A DNA stretch of 9,896 nt from CAZNLL01 sp964573885 (GTDB lineage Bacteria; Desulfobacterota; DSM-4660; Desulfatiglandales; Desulfatiglandaceae): the NCBI GenBank assembly GCA_964573885.1, contig CAZNLL010000137.1:1-9896 (forward strand), in the 5' to 3' direction. Position numbers and translations under genes: made by a program. Under the pieces are notes generated by a model, which saw nothing but the letters and a program-made list of their open reading frames with translations, was not told the origin of the DNA and did not search any database. Below, piece after piece: positions 1 to 7,525 of the stretch; within the stretch, counting starts at the first letter, position 1, and each line of letters starts with the position of its first letter.

Positions 1-62
1 GGCGCAGGCCCACCCCTTCGGGGCGGATCCCAGTTTCATAGAGCTAAAATGATACCCTTTTT

Positions 63-1238
63 TTATTCCTGGGCCAAGAGTGCTGCATACACGGTATCAA
101 TCTTTTCAACCATCCCCTCCACACTGAAATCCCCGACCAAGGCCCGTCCCCTTTGCCCCATCCGCCGGCGCAGTTCCCTGTCCCCAAGCAGGGTATTCAA
201 GGCCCGGGACAATCCCTTTACATCACCCGGGCTGACCAGAAACCCATTGTCTCCGTCTCTTACCAGATCCAGAATTCCCCCCACCCAGCTGGCCACAACC
301 GGCTTTCCAGCGGCCATGGCCTCAACCAGGACCCGGCCCATCCCCTCATTTAACGAGGGCAGGACAAACACATCCAGGGCATGCATGATCTCCGGGATAT
401 CATCACGCCAGCCCGGGAACCTCACCCGGTCTGACGCCCCCATTTTAACGGCCTTTTCCCGAAGCGCTTCTTCCAGCTCGCCCTTCCCCACAAAGACCAG
501 GGTGGTTTCAGGGTGATTTTCCCACACCCCGGGCATGGCCTGGATCAGGTACTGGGGCCCTTTAATGGGAAGGAGCCAGCCCACGGTCCCCACCACCAGC
601 CCTTCGGGGCTTAATCCCAGGGCCGTCCTTTTTTCTTTCCCATCCACCCCGGAGGCCATAAACCTTTCCAGGGCGACGCCTGAATGGATGGTGGTCACTT
701 TGGCCGCCCTGGAAACACCAAGGCGGATATAATCCGCCTTTTCCGCCTCGGTCAAGGCGATCATGTGATCTGTGAACCGGTCCATGAAACGCTCCACCCA
801 GAGGAAAACCCTGGAGGCCGAACGACCGAAATGTCCGTAAAAGACGTGTCCATGAGGGGTGTGGATAATGACCGGCACCCGGGCGAGCCAGGCCGCCAGG
901 CGTCCCAAGATCCCGGCCTTGGAGGAATGGGTGTGGACAATGTGGGGTCTCTCTTGCCGGATCAATTTCCACAAGGCAAAGAAGGCCTTGACATCCTCCG
1001 TGGGTGAAAGACGCCGGACCAGGGGCGGGAGGGGCTTGACCTTCACACCTCTTTGCCGCGCCTCGCTGATCCGTTCTTCCACTGTTTCTTTTTCCCAGGC
1101 ACTCATGTGGGACTCCAAAGAGAGCCCGTGGGCCAGGATAAGCTCATAGCGATCGGCCAGGCCCAGACAGGTCTGCATGGTATTTTCCGCCGACCCCCCG
1201 CGGTCAAGGCGGGTGATGATGTGCATGACCTTTTTCAT
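63..1238 (-). CDS. Family 4 glycosyltransferase (GT-B fold), probable polysaccharide biosynthesis
   Basis: The protein of about 391 residues is a typical GT4 enzyme, which transfers a sugar from a nucleotide-sugar donor to a growing lipid-linked glycan at the cytoplasmic face of the inner membrane. The N-terminal Rossmann half starts MHIITRLDRGGSAENT and carries HTHSSKAGILGR (about 102-113), common in exopolysaccharide and O-antigen GT4 enzymes. The hinge has IHSGVALERF (about 184-193). The donor-binding C-terminal half has GTVGWLLPIKG (about 217-227) and the EX7E element NEGMGRVLVEAM with glutamates near 298 and 306. The length is normal and there is no membrane segment. The start is unsettled: ATG at 1238 puts the family-like MKKVMHII first and has GAGG just upstream, but very close. 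ATG at 1247 and TTG at 1256 are in frame too. The next gene along its operon is not in view; the RHS gene is divergent. Sugar and linkage cannot be told. Confidence 0.9.
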   Translation of the reverse strand: MKKVMHIITRLDRGGSAENTMQTCLGLADRYELILAHGLSLESHMSAWEKETVEERISEARQRGVKVKPLPPLVRRLSPTEDVKAFFALWKLIRQERPHIVHTHSSKAGILGRLAAWLARVPVIIHTPHGHVFYGHFGRSASRVFLWVERFMDRFTDHMIALTEAEKADYIRLGVSRAAKVTTIHSGVALERFMASGVDGKEKRTALGLSPEGLVVGTVGWLLPIKGPQYLIQAMPGVWENHPETTLVFVGKGELEEALREKAVKMGASDRVRFPGWRDDIPEIMHALDVFVLPSLNEGMGRVLVEAMAAGKPVVASWVGGILDLVRDGDNGFLVSPGDVKGLSRALNTLLGDRELRRRMGQRGRALVGDFSVEGMVEKIDTVYAALLAQE

Positions 1239-1300
1239 TGTCCTCATCACGGCCAAAAGCCGCGTTCCCAGTAGGGCGGGTCACCGTACCCGCCGTGCTT

Positions 1301-1335
1301 ACTGACCACTGTTCACTGATGACTGATCACTGGTC
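1301..1335. repeat. Heptamer tandem repeat, copy A (five units)
   Basis: Five consecutive 7-bp units read ACTGACC, ACTGTTC, ACTGATG, ACTGATC, ACTGGTC, with consensus ACTGATS. They run without a gap into a C-rich tail (1336-1358). The phase is exact over 35 bp although single bases vary, which points to slippage or unit-wise amplification followed by drift. Heptamer minisatellites of this kind are known from several bacterial groups; their function is not established. Confidence 0.85.
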
Positions 1336-1358
1336 CTTCCCCGCCCACATCCCACATC
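1315..1358. repeat. 44-bp direct repeat, left copy
   Basis: This 44-bp segment recurs at 1622-1665 with one mismatch (A at the first position after CCCCGCCC here, G in the second copy). It joins the last three heptamers of array A to the tail CTTCCCCGCCC and CATCCCACATC. Because the non-heptameric tail is also duplicated, the event copied a composite unit rather than only adding heptamers. The two copies are 307 bp apart in the same orientation. Confidence 0.85.
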
Positions 1359-1370
1359 TCAGAGCGCCAG

Positions 1371-1402
1371 GATTCAAGGATTCGAGGATCCAAGGGTTCA
1401 AG
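1371..1402. repeat. Octamer tandem repeat (four units)
   Basis: Four consecutive 8-bp units read GATTCAAG, GATTCGAG, GATCCAAG and GGTTCAAG. The period differs from the flanking heptamer arrays, so this is a separate repeat family placed between them. On the other strand, about 1475-1495 shows weaker octamer-like units (GAGTCGAG, GATCGAGA) that may be related. Confidence 0.75.
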
Positions 1403-1541
1403 AGCTTTGTGTTCGGCTCTCTCATACAAAGAAATGAGGCTACTCCCACGCCTGCCGCTCACCACCCTCTCACATCCCTCTCGATCCTCGACTCTTCGCC
1501 CCGTTGACTCCTAGACCCGTCAACCCATAAGGCACCTCTAA

Positions 1542-1576
1542 TCTTGAATTTTGAATCTGGAATCCGGAATCCTGGC
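1542..1576. repeat. Second heptamer family, TYYKGAA type (four to five units)
   Basis: Consecutive 7-bp units read TCTTGAA, TTTTGAA, TCTGGAA, TCCGGAA and a degenerate TCCTGGC. The sequence differs from the ACTGATS heptamers and begins about 11 bp before the second array of that type. It looks like an independent slippage-type repeat in the same hotspot. Confidence 0.7.
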
Positions 1577-1586
1577 TTTAGCCAGC

Positions 1587-1642
1587 ACTGGTCACTGATC
1601 ACTGATGACTGATCACTGATGACTGATGACTGATCACTGGTC
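1587..1642. repeat. Heptamer tandem repeat, copy B (eight units)
   Basis: Eight consecutive 7-bp units of consensus ACTGATS occupy exactly 56 bp. The first and last units are both ACTGGTC and the inner ones alternate ACTGATC and ACTGATG. It is the longer relative of the array at 1301-1335 and is followed by the same C-rich tail (1643-1665). Read on the minus strand it encodes runs like SVISDQ, a familiar sign of a spurious open frame over heptamer DNA. Confidence 0.9.
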
Positions 1643-1665
1643 CTTCCCCGCCCGCATCCCACATC
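1622..1665. repeat. 44-bp direct repeat, right copy
   Basis: This copy matches 1315-1358 at 43 of 44 positions. It covers the last three heptamers of array B and the shared tail. The base just left of the match differs between the copies, so the duplicated unit appears to begin at a heptamer boundary. Confidence 0.85.
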
Positions 1666-1732
1666 GCCCTAGGCTTCTTTTACACGTATATTCAGGGCCC
1701 GTCAAATTTGCCCTTCTGCTTGTGGCTTCTGT

Positions 1733-1801
1733 AAAAGGCCCCAAATTGCACAAACCCTTGGGCGGGCGCACATCATTCTGTGCAAAATGAGAGGCCTTTT
1801 T
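1733..1801 (+). other. Nested inverted repeat, possible structured leader or terminator-like element
   Basis: Outer arms AAAAGGCC (1733-1740) and GGCCTTTT (1793-1800) enclose inner arms TTGCACA (1746-1752) and TGTGCAA (1779-1785), with internal gaps of 5 and 7 nt and a 26-nt apical part. Inside, GCACA and TGTGC (1768-1772, 1779-1783) offer an alternative small hairpin that shares the right inner arm. The right side ends in five T. The element lies about 200 bp before the RHS start, and no plus-strand gene precedes it, so a terminator has no obvious client. It could be a small RNA, an attenuator from an upstream promoter, or a protein site. Confidence 0.4.
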
Positions 1802-1819
1802 CTCCCTGAAAACCTCTCC

Positions 1820-1837
1820 TGTGAGCCCACACTCACA
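1820..1837. promoter_or_regulatory. Palindrome, possible activator site upstream of the RHS promoter
   Basis: TGTGAG and CTCACA form a perfect 6-bp dyad around the 6-nt centre CCCACA. Its centre is about 140 bp before the predicted sigma-54 transcription start, a usual distance for an enhancer-binding protein. The spacing is wrong for a CRP site (8 rather than 6 bases between TGTGA and TCACA). The role is inferred from position only; a single short dyad can occur by chance. Confidence 0.3.
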
Positions 1838-1940
1838 AAAAAATGACTTCTATTTCAAAATTTATTCCTTAAAGTTTTCCGACTTTTACACGACGACTTT
1901 CTCTTCATTCTCCGACCAGAATAAACGCCGAACCTCGGCT

Positions 1941-1957
1941 TTGGCACGGACCTTGAT
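1941..1957 (+). promoter_or_regulatory. Sigma-54 (-24/-12) type promoter candidate for the RHS gene
   Basis: TTGGCACG, four bases, then TTGAT matches the sigma-54 consensus TTGGCACG-N4-TTGCW at every position except the C of the -12 GC, which is A here. The GG-to-GA spacing of 10 bases is the canonical one. Transcription would start near 1968, some 32 bases before the ATG at 2000. If real, the RHS gene needs RpoN and an ATP-hydrolysing enhancer-binding protein, meaning tightly signal-dependent expression. The -12 deviation lowers confidence because that base pair is strongly conserved. Confidence 0.5.
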
Positions 1958-1961
1958 ACTG

Positions 1962-1993
1962 CCCTCCTAGCACCTTTCAAAAAAAGAGGAGGG
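1962..1993 (+). promoter_or_regulatory. RHS ribosome binding site within an inverted repeat
   Basis: The Shine-Dalgarno GAGGAGGG (1986-1993) sits 6 nt before the ATG at 2000 and is unusually strong. CCCTCCT (1962-1968) is the exact complement of AGGAGGG (1987-1993), so a 7-bp stem with an 18-nt loop could hide the ribosome site. This matters only if the transcript starts before 1962. With the sigma-54 start near 1968 the left arm would not be transcribed, so the two readings exclude each other unless there are two promoters. Confidence 0.45.
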
Positions 1994-1999
1994 TGCGCC

Positions 2000-4900
2000 A
2001 TGGATACTAAGACAATCAGGCGTTTGTTTTCCTTGTCCCTGATCATCTCTCTTTGCCTTATCTCTTTTCCTGCCAAGGCCCAAGGCGAGACCCTATTCGG
2101 GCCCAAGGAGTACAAAATCTCCCGGTGGTACTTCCGCTTCTCCATAAATCGCTTCAAATTGGATGGAACCGGAGAGGCGATTCTTCGGGTCACCAAGAAC
2201 ACGCCTCAAAAAAGTATATGGGGAGGATGGGTCTTTCTAAACCGTGACTATATCTCCCTTGACTCCTTTCTGGAGGGAGGAGACACGGTCTTTGAGCGTG
2301 CCGTGTCTTTGCGCTCAAGAAACCTCTTGACCGTATCGCTGTGGGGAAAGCCCGGAGCCTCCATCACCATAGAGATTGAAGAAAAAGCCAACATTCCTCC
2401 CCCGGAGGTGAGCCTTTTTGCAGATCCGAGTACGATAATGGTGGGCGAACCAACGACCCTCACCTGGAACACAACCAATGCCGAGACCGTGAGCATTGAT
2501 CCCGGCATCGGGACCGTCTCCCCTAACGGCTCCCTCCTCGTCTCCCCGGAACAGACCACCACCTATACCCTCACTGCCCAGAATCAGACGGGTACGGCAA
2601 GTGAGAGCACCACCGTAAACGTCCTCCACCCCCCCACGGTCAGTCTGAGCGTGGATCCACCGAGTATTTTCAAGGATGAACCCGCCACCCTCTCATGGAA
2701 CTCCACCCATGCCGATTCCGCCATGATTGATCAGGGTGTCGGTGATGTCCCGGTTAACGGGGCCCTAGAAATCTCCCCGGTCTCAACCACCACTTACACC
2801 ATTACCGTGGAAGGCCCCGGGGGCACAGCCTCCGATTCGGTGGAGGTGGCACTGCTTAAACCTCCGGATGACGTGGATCACGGCCTTGACCCTGGTGACC
2901 AAGCAGGCGGCGGTCTGGTTGGTGAAAACATTTGCATTTTAAGCGGTAATGCCCTTGAATCCCGGTCGGACATTGAATTTGCGTCCCCTAACACCCGCGG
3001 ATTCACCCTTAAGGCCTTTTATAACAGCCGTTCTGAACGGCTTTCTCCTATGGGATACGGCTGGACCCATACCTATAGCGTTTCTCTTGACCCCCAGTGG
3101 GTCCTGGGCGGCCGAGCCTTTCTAAGGATTGTAGACCAGACAGGAAGGGCCCGTTACTTTGAGGAAAAAACAACAGGCCTTTACAAGGGGATTTTTAAGG
3201 AAAAAACGCATATCACGGCGGATGCTGGAGGATATATGTGGTACCGCCTGGACGGGACCCGACTTGGTTTTTCGTCCACGGGGAGGCTCGACTGGATGGA
3301 GGATGAAAAGGGGAATCAAATCTGGCTCACCTTCAACGCCCAAGGTCTCCTGGAGACGGTCACAGACGCCGCAAGTGGCCGCACCCTTACCTTGCTTTAC
3401 GATCAAAACGATCGGCTGGTGCACATCTCGGGGCCGCCAACCCAGGCGGTGCCTGACGGGATCTGGGTCGGCTATACCTATGACGAAAGTGGGAATCTCA
3501 TCTCCGTCACCTATGCGGACGGTTCCGGTCTTGATTACCAGTATGCAGACCCCTCTGATATCCACAACCTCACCGAGAAAAGGAACAAATTAGGCCACCT
3601 CATCAATACATGGGCCTATGATGTGGAGGATCGGGTTATAGAGCAATTTAGCGTGCTGGGGAGAGGGGTCAATATCAGCTATGTCACCGATACCGAGATA
3701 GCGGTAACCGATGCCTACGGCATCACCCGCAATTATATGCTGGCCCCTATTGGCCATAGAAAGCGGGTCATCTCCATGACCGGGGTTCCGCAAGCCCCTT
3801 ACAGCGACACCAACGCGGTGAGGTGGGCCTATGATTCGGAGATGCGGCTTACAGAGTTGGAATCTCCGGGCGGGACCGTCACGCAGTATCTGGATTATGA
3901 TGAGAGAGGAAATGCCGGGACCGTGATCCTTGCTTCGGGTACACCTGAAGAGAGGCGGATCACCTATACCTATCATCCAACCATGAATAGGCCCCTTACG
4001 GTAACGGAACCGAGCGTCCTTGGCGGCGGAAACCGGTTAACCATCTGGGACTACGATGATGACTATGACACCATCCCCAATGAAAACCCCACCGGGAAAC
4101 TCTCTCGCCTTGTTGAACAGGGTTTTACCGCAGACCCTGAAGGGTCTACGTCCCCCTTTGAATATGTCACCACATACCACTATAACGACAAGGGGCAGGT
4201 GGTTGCCGTGGACGGGCCAAGGCCCGGGACAGACGACACCACTTCTTTCACTTACGACACCTCCTCAGGAGACCTTTTAACCCTGAATCTGCCTATCACG
4301 GGCACCACGGCCTTTTCCGACTATGACGGAGCCGGGAGGCCCGGGCGGGTGACAGATGTAAACGGTCAATCCACATCATTTGAATATGATGGAAAAGGAC
4401 GGGTAACCGTCATCAGAAATGTGACGGACGGAAGTTCGACTACCATTTCCTATAATGCTGCAGGTGATCCCGAGGCCGTTACCGACCCCGACCAAGTCAC
4501 CCGCTACTTTGACTATGATGCAGATTACGGCAGATTGAGCGCTATCAGGGACCAGGAAGGGAACGTAATGGCTTATTGCTACGACGCCCAGGGGAACAGG
4601 ATCGAGCTTTCAAAGTATCACTCTACAGGGAACCGTTCCTTTATCAAACGCTGGGATTACAATCACCCGGATATCCCGGGAAAGCTCTACAGGGAGATTC
4701 AGGCGGATAATTCCTTTACAGAGTATGCCTATGATGGTGAAGGGAATATAACCGCGGTAATCGACCCCAATGGCAATACCACCCATTACGGCTATGACCT
4801 TTTTAACCGCTTGACCTCTGTAACTCAGCCCGGGGCTATTATCACGGCCTACACCTATGATCTTCATGGCAACCTCATCTCCGTAAGGGATGCCCAAGGG

Positions 4901-7525
4901 CATGAGACCACCTACCAATACGACGACCAAGGCCGACTCACTTATACCAATTCACCCGATACAGGAACAGCCAGCTATCTGTATGACGAGGCCTCCAACC
5001 TTAGGACCAAAACCGATGCAAAGGGGGTTTCGGTCACCTATGACTACGATTCCCTGAACCGCCTGACCCATATCCATTTCCCGGATCCCAGCCAGGACAT
5101 TGCCTACACCTATGACCAAGGCCCCTATGGATTAGGTCGGCTTACGGCCCTGGATGATCCCTCGGGGCATACTGACTTCTTCTATGATGAAAGGGGGCGG
5201 CTGGTTGAAAAAACCACCACCATTCTGGGCCATCCCTACACCCTTAGTAGAACCTATTCCCCGGGGAACCGGGTCCTGACTGTCACCTATCCCTCCGGAA
5301 GGGTTATGCATTATACCCGGGACGTCCAAGGCCGGATGACAGGACTTAGCACTGAATATAATGGAAACACCGTGACATTGGCCGCTGGTATGTCCTATAA
5401 TCCCTTCGGCTCTCCCAAAGGGATGGGCACAGGGTCAGGGGGAGAGATCCATCACCAATACGCAGAATGCGGGTGTATCCAGGTCGCCAATCCCGGTGCC
5501 CTCATGGAGCGGGCATACACCTACGATCATAATAGAAATCTTACCTCTATTACAGCACCCAACATGCCCTGGTATAACCAGACCTTCTCCTACGACGCCC
5601 TGAACCGGCTCATTCAGGCCACCGGCCGATACGGCACCGTGAGCTACACTTATGATCACGTTGGCAACCGCCTGACCCGCACCACTCAAGAGGAAACCCA
5701 GAACTACCTATACATGCCAGGCTCCAACAAACTCCAAGAGGTCAACAAGGAAACAGACTCCATACCTTTCCTTTACGATGCCAACGGCAGCACAACGGCC
5801 ATCGGGGATAAGCTTCTTTTCTATAACCAGAATAATCGCCTGGTCCGTGTGGAAGAAAACAGTACCATTTTAGCCCAATATACTTACAATGCCCTCGGAG
5901 AACGTGTAAAAACAGAGGCAGACGGAATCCAGACCAACTTCCTTTATGGTCTGGGCGGCCAATTAATCGCCGAAAGCACCCCTCAGGGCACCATTACCAA
6001 AGAGTATCTCTACATGGGCAAAATCAGGGTCGCCATGGTGGATGTTTCATCCCAGTCCATCTTCTATTACCTTAACGACCGTCTTGGAACCCCTCAGCTT
6101 CTGACGGATAAAGACGGCGTGGTGGTCTGGGAGGCCATGTACGAACCCTTCGGGCAAGCAACCGTCCACCCGGAATCCAGTGTTGTCAATAATCTCAGGT
6201 TCCCCGGCCAGTACTACGACCAGGAAACCGGGTTCCATTACAATTATTACCGCTATTATGATCCAGGCATAGGAAGGTATTTGAGGCCTGATCCGATTGG
6301 GCAGAAAGGAGGAGTTAATTTGTACGCATATTGCTTAGATAACCCGACTAATATCACAGATCCTGCAGGCCAGGTCGGCATTCCAGGAATTGTAATTGGA
6401 GTTGTATCGGGCGCTTGCGGTGGATGGTTTGCGGGAATGAGATCTGGTAATTTGTGGGCAGGTATAGCTGGAGGGGTAGTAGGCGGGCTTACTGGTGGCC
6501 TCGTCGGCTTTGCGTTTCCTTCAGCAAGTAGTGTCGTTGGCGGCATGCTCGGAGGAGCAGTCTCTGGAGCTCTAGGTGGCGGTTTTGGCGGAATGACTGG
6601 GAAACATTTAGAAGATCCACAGGCCTCAACTAAAGAAGTTCTTTACGCTAGTTTTAAAGGGGCCGGAATTGGTTCTGCTACTGGGGCTATATCGGGAGGC
6701 TTGGCTACAGCTGCAGTTAAAATTGTGGGTGCCTCAGGTGTAGCTGCCGCACTGGCTGGGACATTAACATCTTTCCCTATTGGGCTCACTATGGAACTCA
6801 TTGAAGTCGATATTGAAGATCAAGATCATAAAGGAACAATGTCTTTGCCAACGATTACCGGCGAATTTAGCTTTTCACCGCAGTGGCTCGGAAACCTGCA
6901 GCTCATTACAAGCGCGGATGAAGTGGATCCTTATGGCTTCATAGAGGTATGGGTGGACCCACAGGGCTTGCCCTTTGCGCCTTACCATTTTTCCTTAGCC
7001 GGCACTGGATTTCACTTTGACAGCATCGACGGGCCGGAAACCGTTACCATATATGATTATCAGGAAGTCCTCGATCTCTGGGCAGACGATATGGCCTGTG
7101 GTCCTGTTGAAATCACGGTCAGAGACTATCATGGCCGGCAAGCGACCGAATATGTGAGGTCTACTTCAGGGGCGTGGATTACGAAAGGGCATTATTGCGG
7201 TGTCGCCAATGAACCTTCCGCCACTGATTTATGGATCAGCCATCCCTATATTTACGTTGTCTATGCCAACAACTATCAGTACCAGAAGCTCGAGTTGGTG
7301 GAAAGTGGTGGATCCCGCGGTTGTGCCGGGGAGTGGAAGGATGGCCTGGATTATAACTATTATTGCGCAGAAATAGATTGTGACAAGTGGGGACACAAAG
7401 AGGACTCACCCTGTCTTAATGTCTCGGAGCTCCTTGGCTGCAGGATATGCAACTGTCGCGACTCCAATGGCTGGCACTGCATGATCATCCGGGAAGCCTG
7501 GTACTTGGAGTACGGCTGCGAATAA
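2000..7525 (+). CDS. Secreted RHS/YD-repeat protein with an unrecognised cysteine-rich C-terminal tip
   Basis: This 1841-residue protein has a Sec-type signal peptide (RR, hydrophobic core, AKA with likely cleavage after residue 27). A beta-rich module follows (about 30-130, ending in a WGKPGASITI-like motif), then two tandem Ig/PKD-like repeats (about 134-210 and 211-287) that share a TLTWN- or TLSWN-like strand and TTTYTLT or TTTYTIT. Next come a DUF6531-like segment (about 308-375) and about 30 YD repeats to residue 1350, which in known RHS proteins build a hollow beta shell. The RHS core runs about 1355-1457 (NDRLGTPQLL, YEPFGQ, RYLRPDPIG, NPTNITDPAG). The tip (1458-1841) has glycine-rich hydrophobic stretches to about 1610, then a soluble part with 11 cysteines between 1700 and 1840. 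I recognise no nuclease, deaminase or other toxin motif. It resembles polymorphic toxins such as WapA, but a surface adhesin is possible. ATG at 2000 has a strong Shine-Dalgarno. GC drops near 6300, as if the tip was exchanged. Confidence 0.92.
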   Translation: MDTKTIRRLFSLSLIISLCLISFPAKAQGETLFGPKEYKISRWYFRFSINRFKLDGTGEAILRVTKNTPQKSIWGGWVFLNRDYISLDSFLEGGDTVFERAVSLRSRNLLTVSLWGKPGASITIEIEEKANIPPPEVSLFADPSTIMVGEPTTLTWNTTNAETVSIDPGIGTVSPNGSLLVSPEQTTTYTLTAQNQTGTASESTTVNVLHPPTVSLSVDPPSIFKDEPATLSWNSTHADSAMIDQGVGDVPVNGALEISPVSTTTYTITVEGPGGTASDSVEVALLKPPDDVDHGLDPGDQAGGGLVGENICILSGNALESRSDIEFASPNTRGFTLKAFYNSRSERLSPMGYGWTHTYSVSLDPQWVLGGRAFLRIVDQTGRARYFEEKTTGLYKGIFKEKTHITADAGGYMWYRLDGTRLGFSSTGRLDWMEDEKGNQIWLTFNAQGLLETVTDAASGRTLTLLYDQNDRLVHISGPPTQAVPDGIWVGYTYDESGNLISVTYADGSGLDYQYADPSDIHNLTEKRNKLGHLINTWAYDVEDRVIEQFSVLGRGVNISYVTDTEIAVTDAYGITRNYMLAPIGHRKRVISMTGVPQAPYSDTNAVRWAYDSEMRLTELESPGGTVTQYLDYDERGNAGTVILASGTPEERRITYTYHPTMNRPLTVTEPSVLGGGNRLTIWDYDDDYDTIPNENPTGKLSRLVEQGFTADPEGSTSPFEYVTTYHYNDKGQVVAVDGPRPGTDDTTSFTYDTSSGDLLTLNLPITGTTAFSDYDGAGRPGRVTDVNGQSTSFEYDGKGRVTVIRNVTDGSSTTISYNAAGDPEAVTDPDQVTRYFDYDADYGRLSAIRDQEGNVMAYCYDAQGNRIELSKYHSTGNRSFIKRWDYNHPDIPGKLYREIQADNSFTEYAYDGEGNITAVIDPNGNTTHYGYDLFNRLTSVTQPGAIITAYTYDLHGNLISVRDAQGHETTYQYDDQGRLTYTNSPDTGTASYLYDEASNLRTKTDAKGVSVTYDYDSLNRLTHIHFPDPSQDIAYTYDQGPYGLGRLTALDDPSGHTDFFYDERGRLVEKTTTILGHPYTLSRTYSPGNRVLTVTYPSGRVMHYTRDVQGRMTGLSTEYNGNTVTLAAGMSYNPFGSPKGMGTGSGGEIHHQYAECGCIQVANPGALMERAYTYDHNRNLTSITAPNMPWYNQTFSYDALNRLIQATGRYGTVSYTYDHVGNRLTRTTQEETQNYLYMPGSNKLQEVNKETDSIPFLYDANGSTTAIGDKLLFYNQNNRLVRVEENSTILAQYTYNALGERVKTEADGIQTNFLYGLGGQLIAESTPQGTITKEYLYMGKIRVAMVDVSSQSIFYYLNDRLGTPQLLTDKDGVVVWEAMYEPFGQATVHPESSVVNNLRFPGQYYDQETGFHYNYYRYYDPGIGRYLRPDPIGQKGGVNLYAYCLDNPTNITDPAGQVGIPGIVIGVVSGACGGWFAGMRSGNLWAGIAGGVVGGLTGGLVGFAFPSASSVVGGMLGGAVSGALGGGFGGMTGKHLEDPQASTKEVLYASFKGAGIGSATGAISGGLATAAVKIVGASGVAAALAGTLTSFPIGLTMELIEVDIEDQDHKGTMSLPTITGEFSFSPQWLGNLQLITSADEVDPYGFIEVWVDPQGLPFAPYHFSLAGTGFHFDSIDGPETVTIYDYQEVLDLWADDMACGPVEITVRDYHGRQATEYVRSTSGAWITKGHYCGVANEPSATDLWISHPYIYVVYANNYQYQKLELVESGGSRGCAGEWKDGLDYNYYCAEIDCDKWGHKEDSPCLNVSELLGCRICNCRDSNGWHCMIIREAWYLEYGCE

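Larger units (their letters stand above)
1239..1999. other. Divergent intergenic region with repeat mosaic and RHS leader, no credible gene
   Basis: This stretch separates the minus-strand glycosyltransferase from the plus-strand RHS gene. Its left half (about 1301-1665) is built from degenerate tandem repeats of 7 and 8 bp and a 44-bp direct repeat. Its right half (about 1733-1993) is the presumed leader of the RHS gene, with two inverted-repeat elements, a sigma-54-like promoter and the Shine-Dalgarno. Open frames across the repeats on either strand have repeat-derived peptides and no recognisable domain, so I call no gene here. I see no convincing promoter for the glycosyltransferase. Confidence 0.7.

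Noticed and set aside
10..25. Terminator after the glycosyltransferase gene
   Set aside because: CCC-TTCG-GGG gives only a three-pair stem and no T tract follows on the minus strand.
1459..1662. Minus-strand open frame of 67 codons across the heptamer array
   Set aside because: Its peptide is largely translated heptamers (SVISDQ-type repeats), with no ribosome site or domain; it is a by-product of repeat DNA.
1301..1665. CRISPR array
   Set aside because: Units are contiguous 7-8 bp tandem repeats without spacers of regular length, and no cas gene is present.
1820..1837. CRP/FNR-type site
   Set aside because: TGTGA and TCACA are separated by 8 bases instead of the 6 needed for CRP, and the half-sites do not fit FNR.
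2031..2059. Lipoprotein signal in the RHS protein
   Set aside because: The cysteine at residue 19 is preceded by I-S-L, and leucine directly before Cys does not fit a lipobox; the AKA at 25-27 fits signal peptidase I.
1855..2202. Minus-strand open frame of 115 codons over the RHS start
   Set aside because: It covers the RHS promoter, ribosome site and signal-peptide region in antisense, is very basic and resembles no family.
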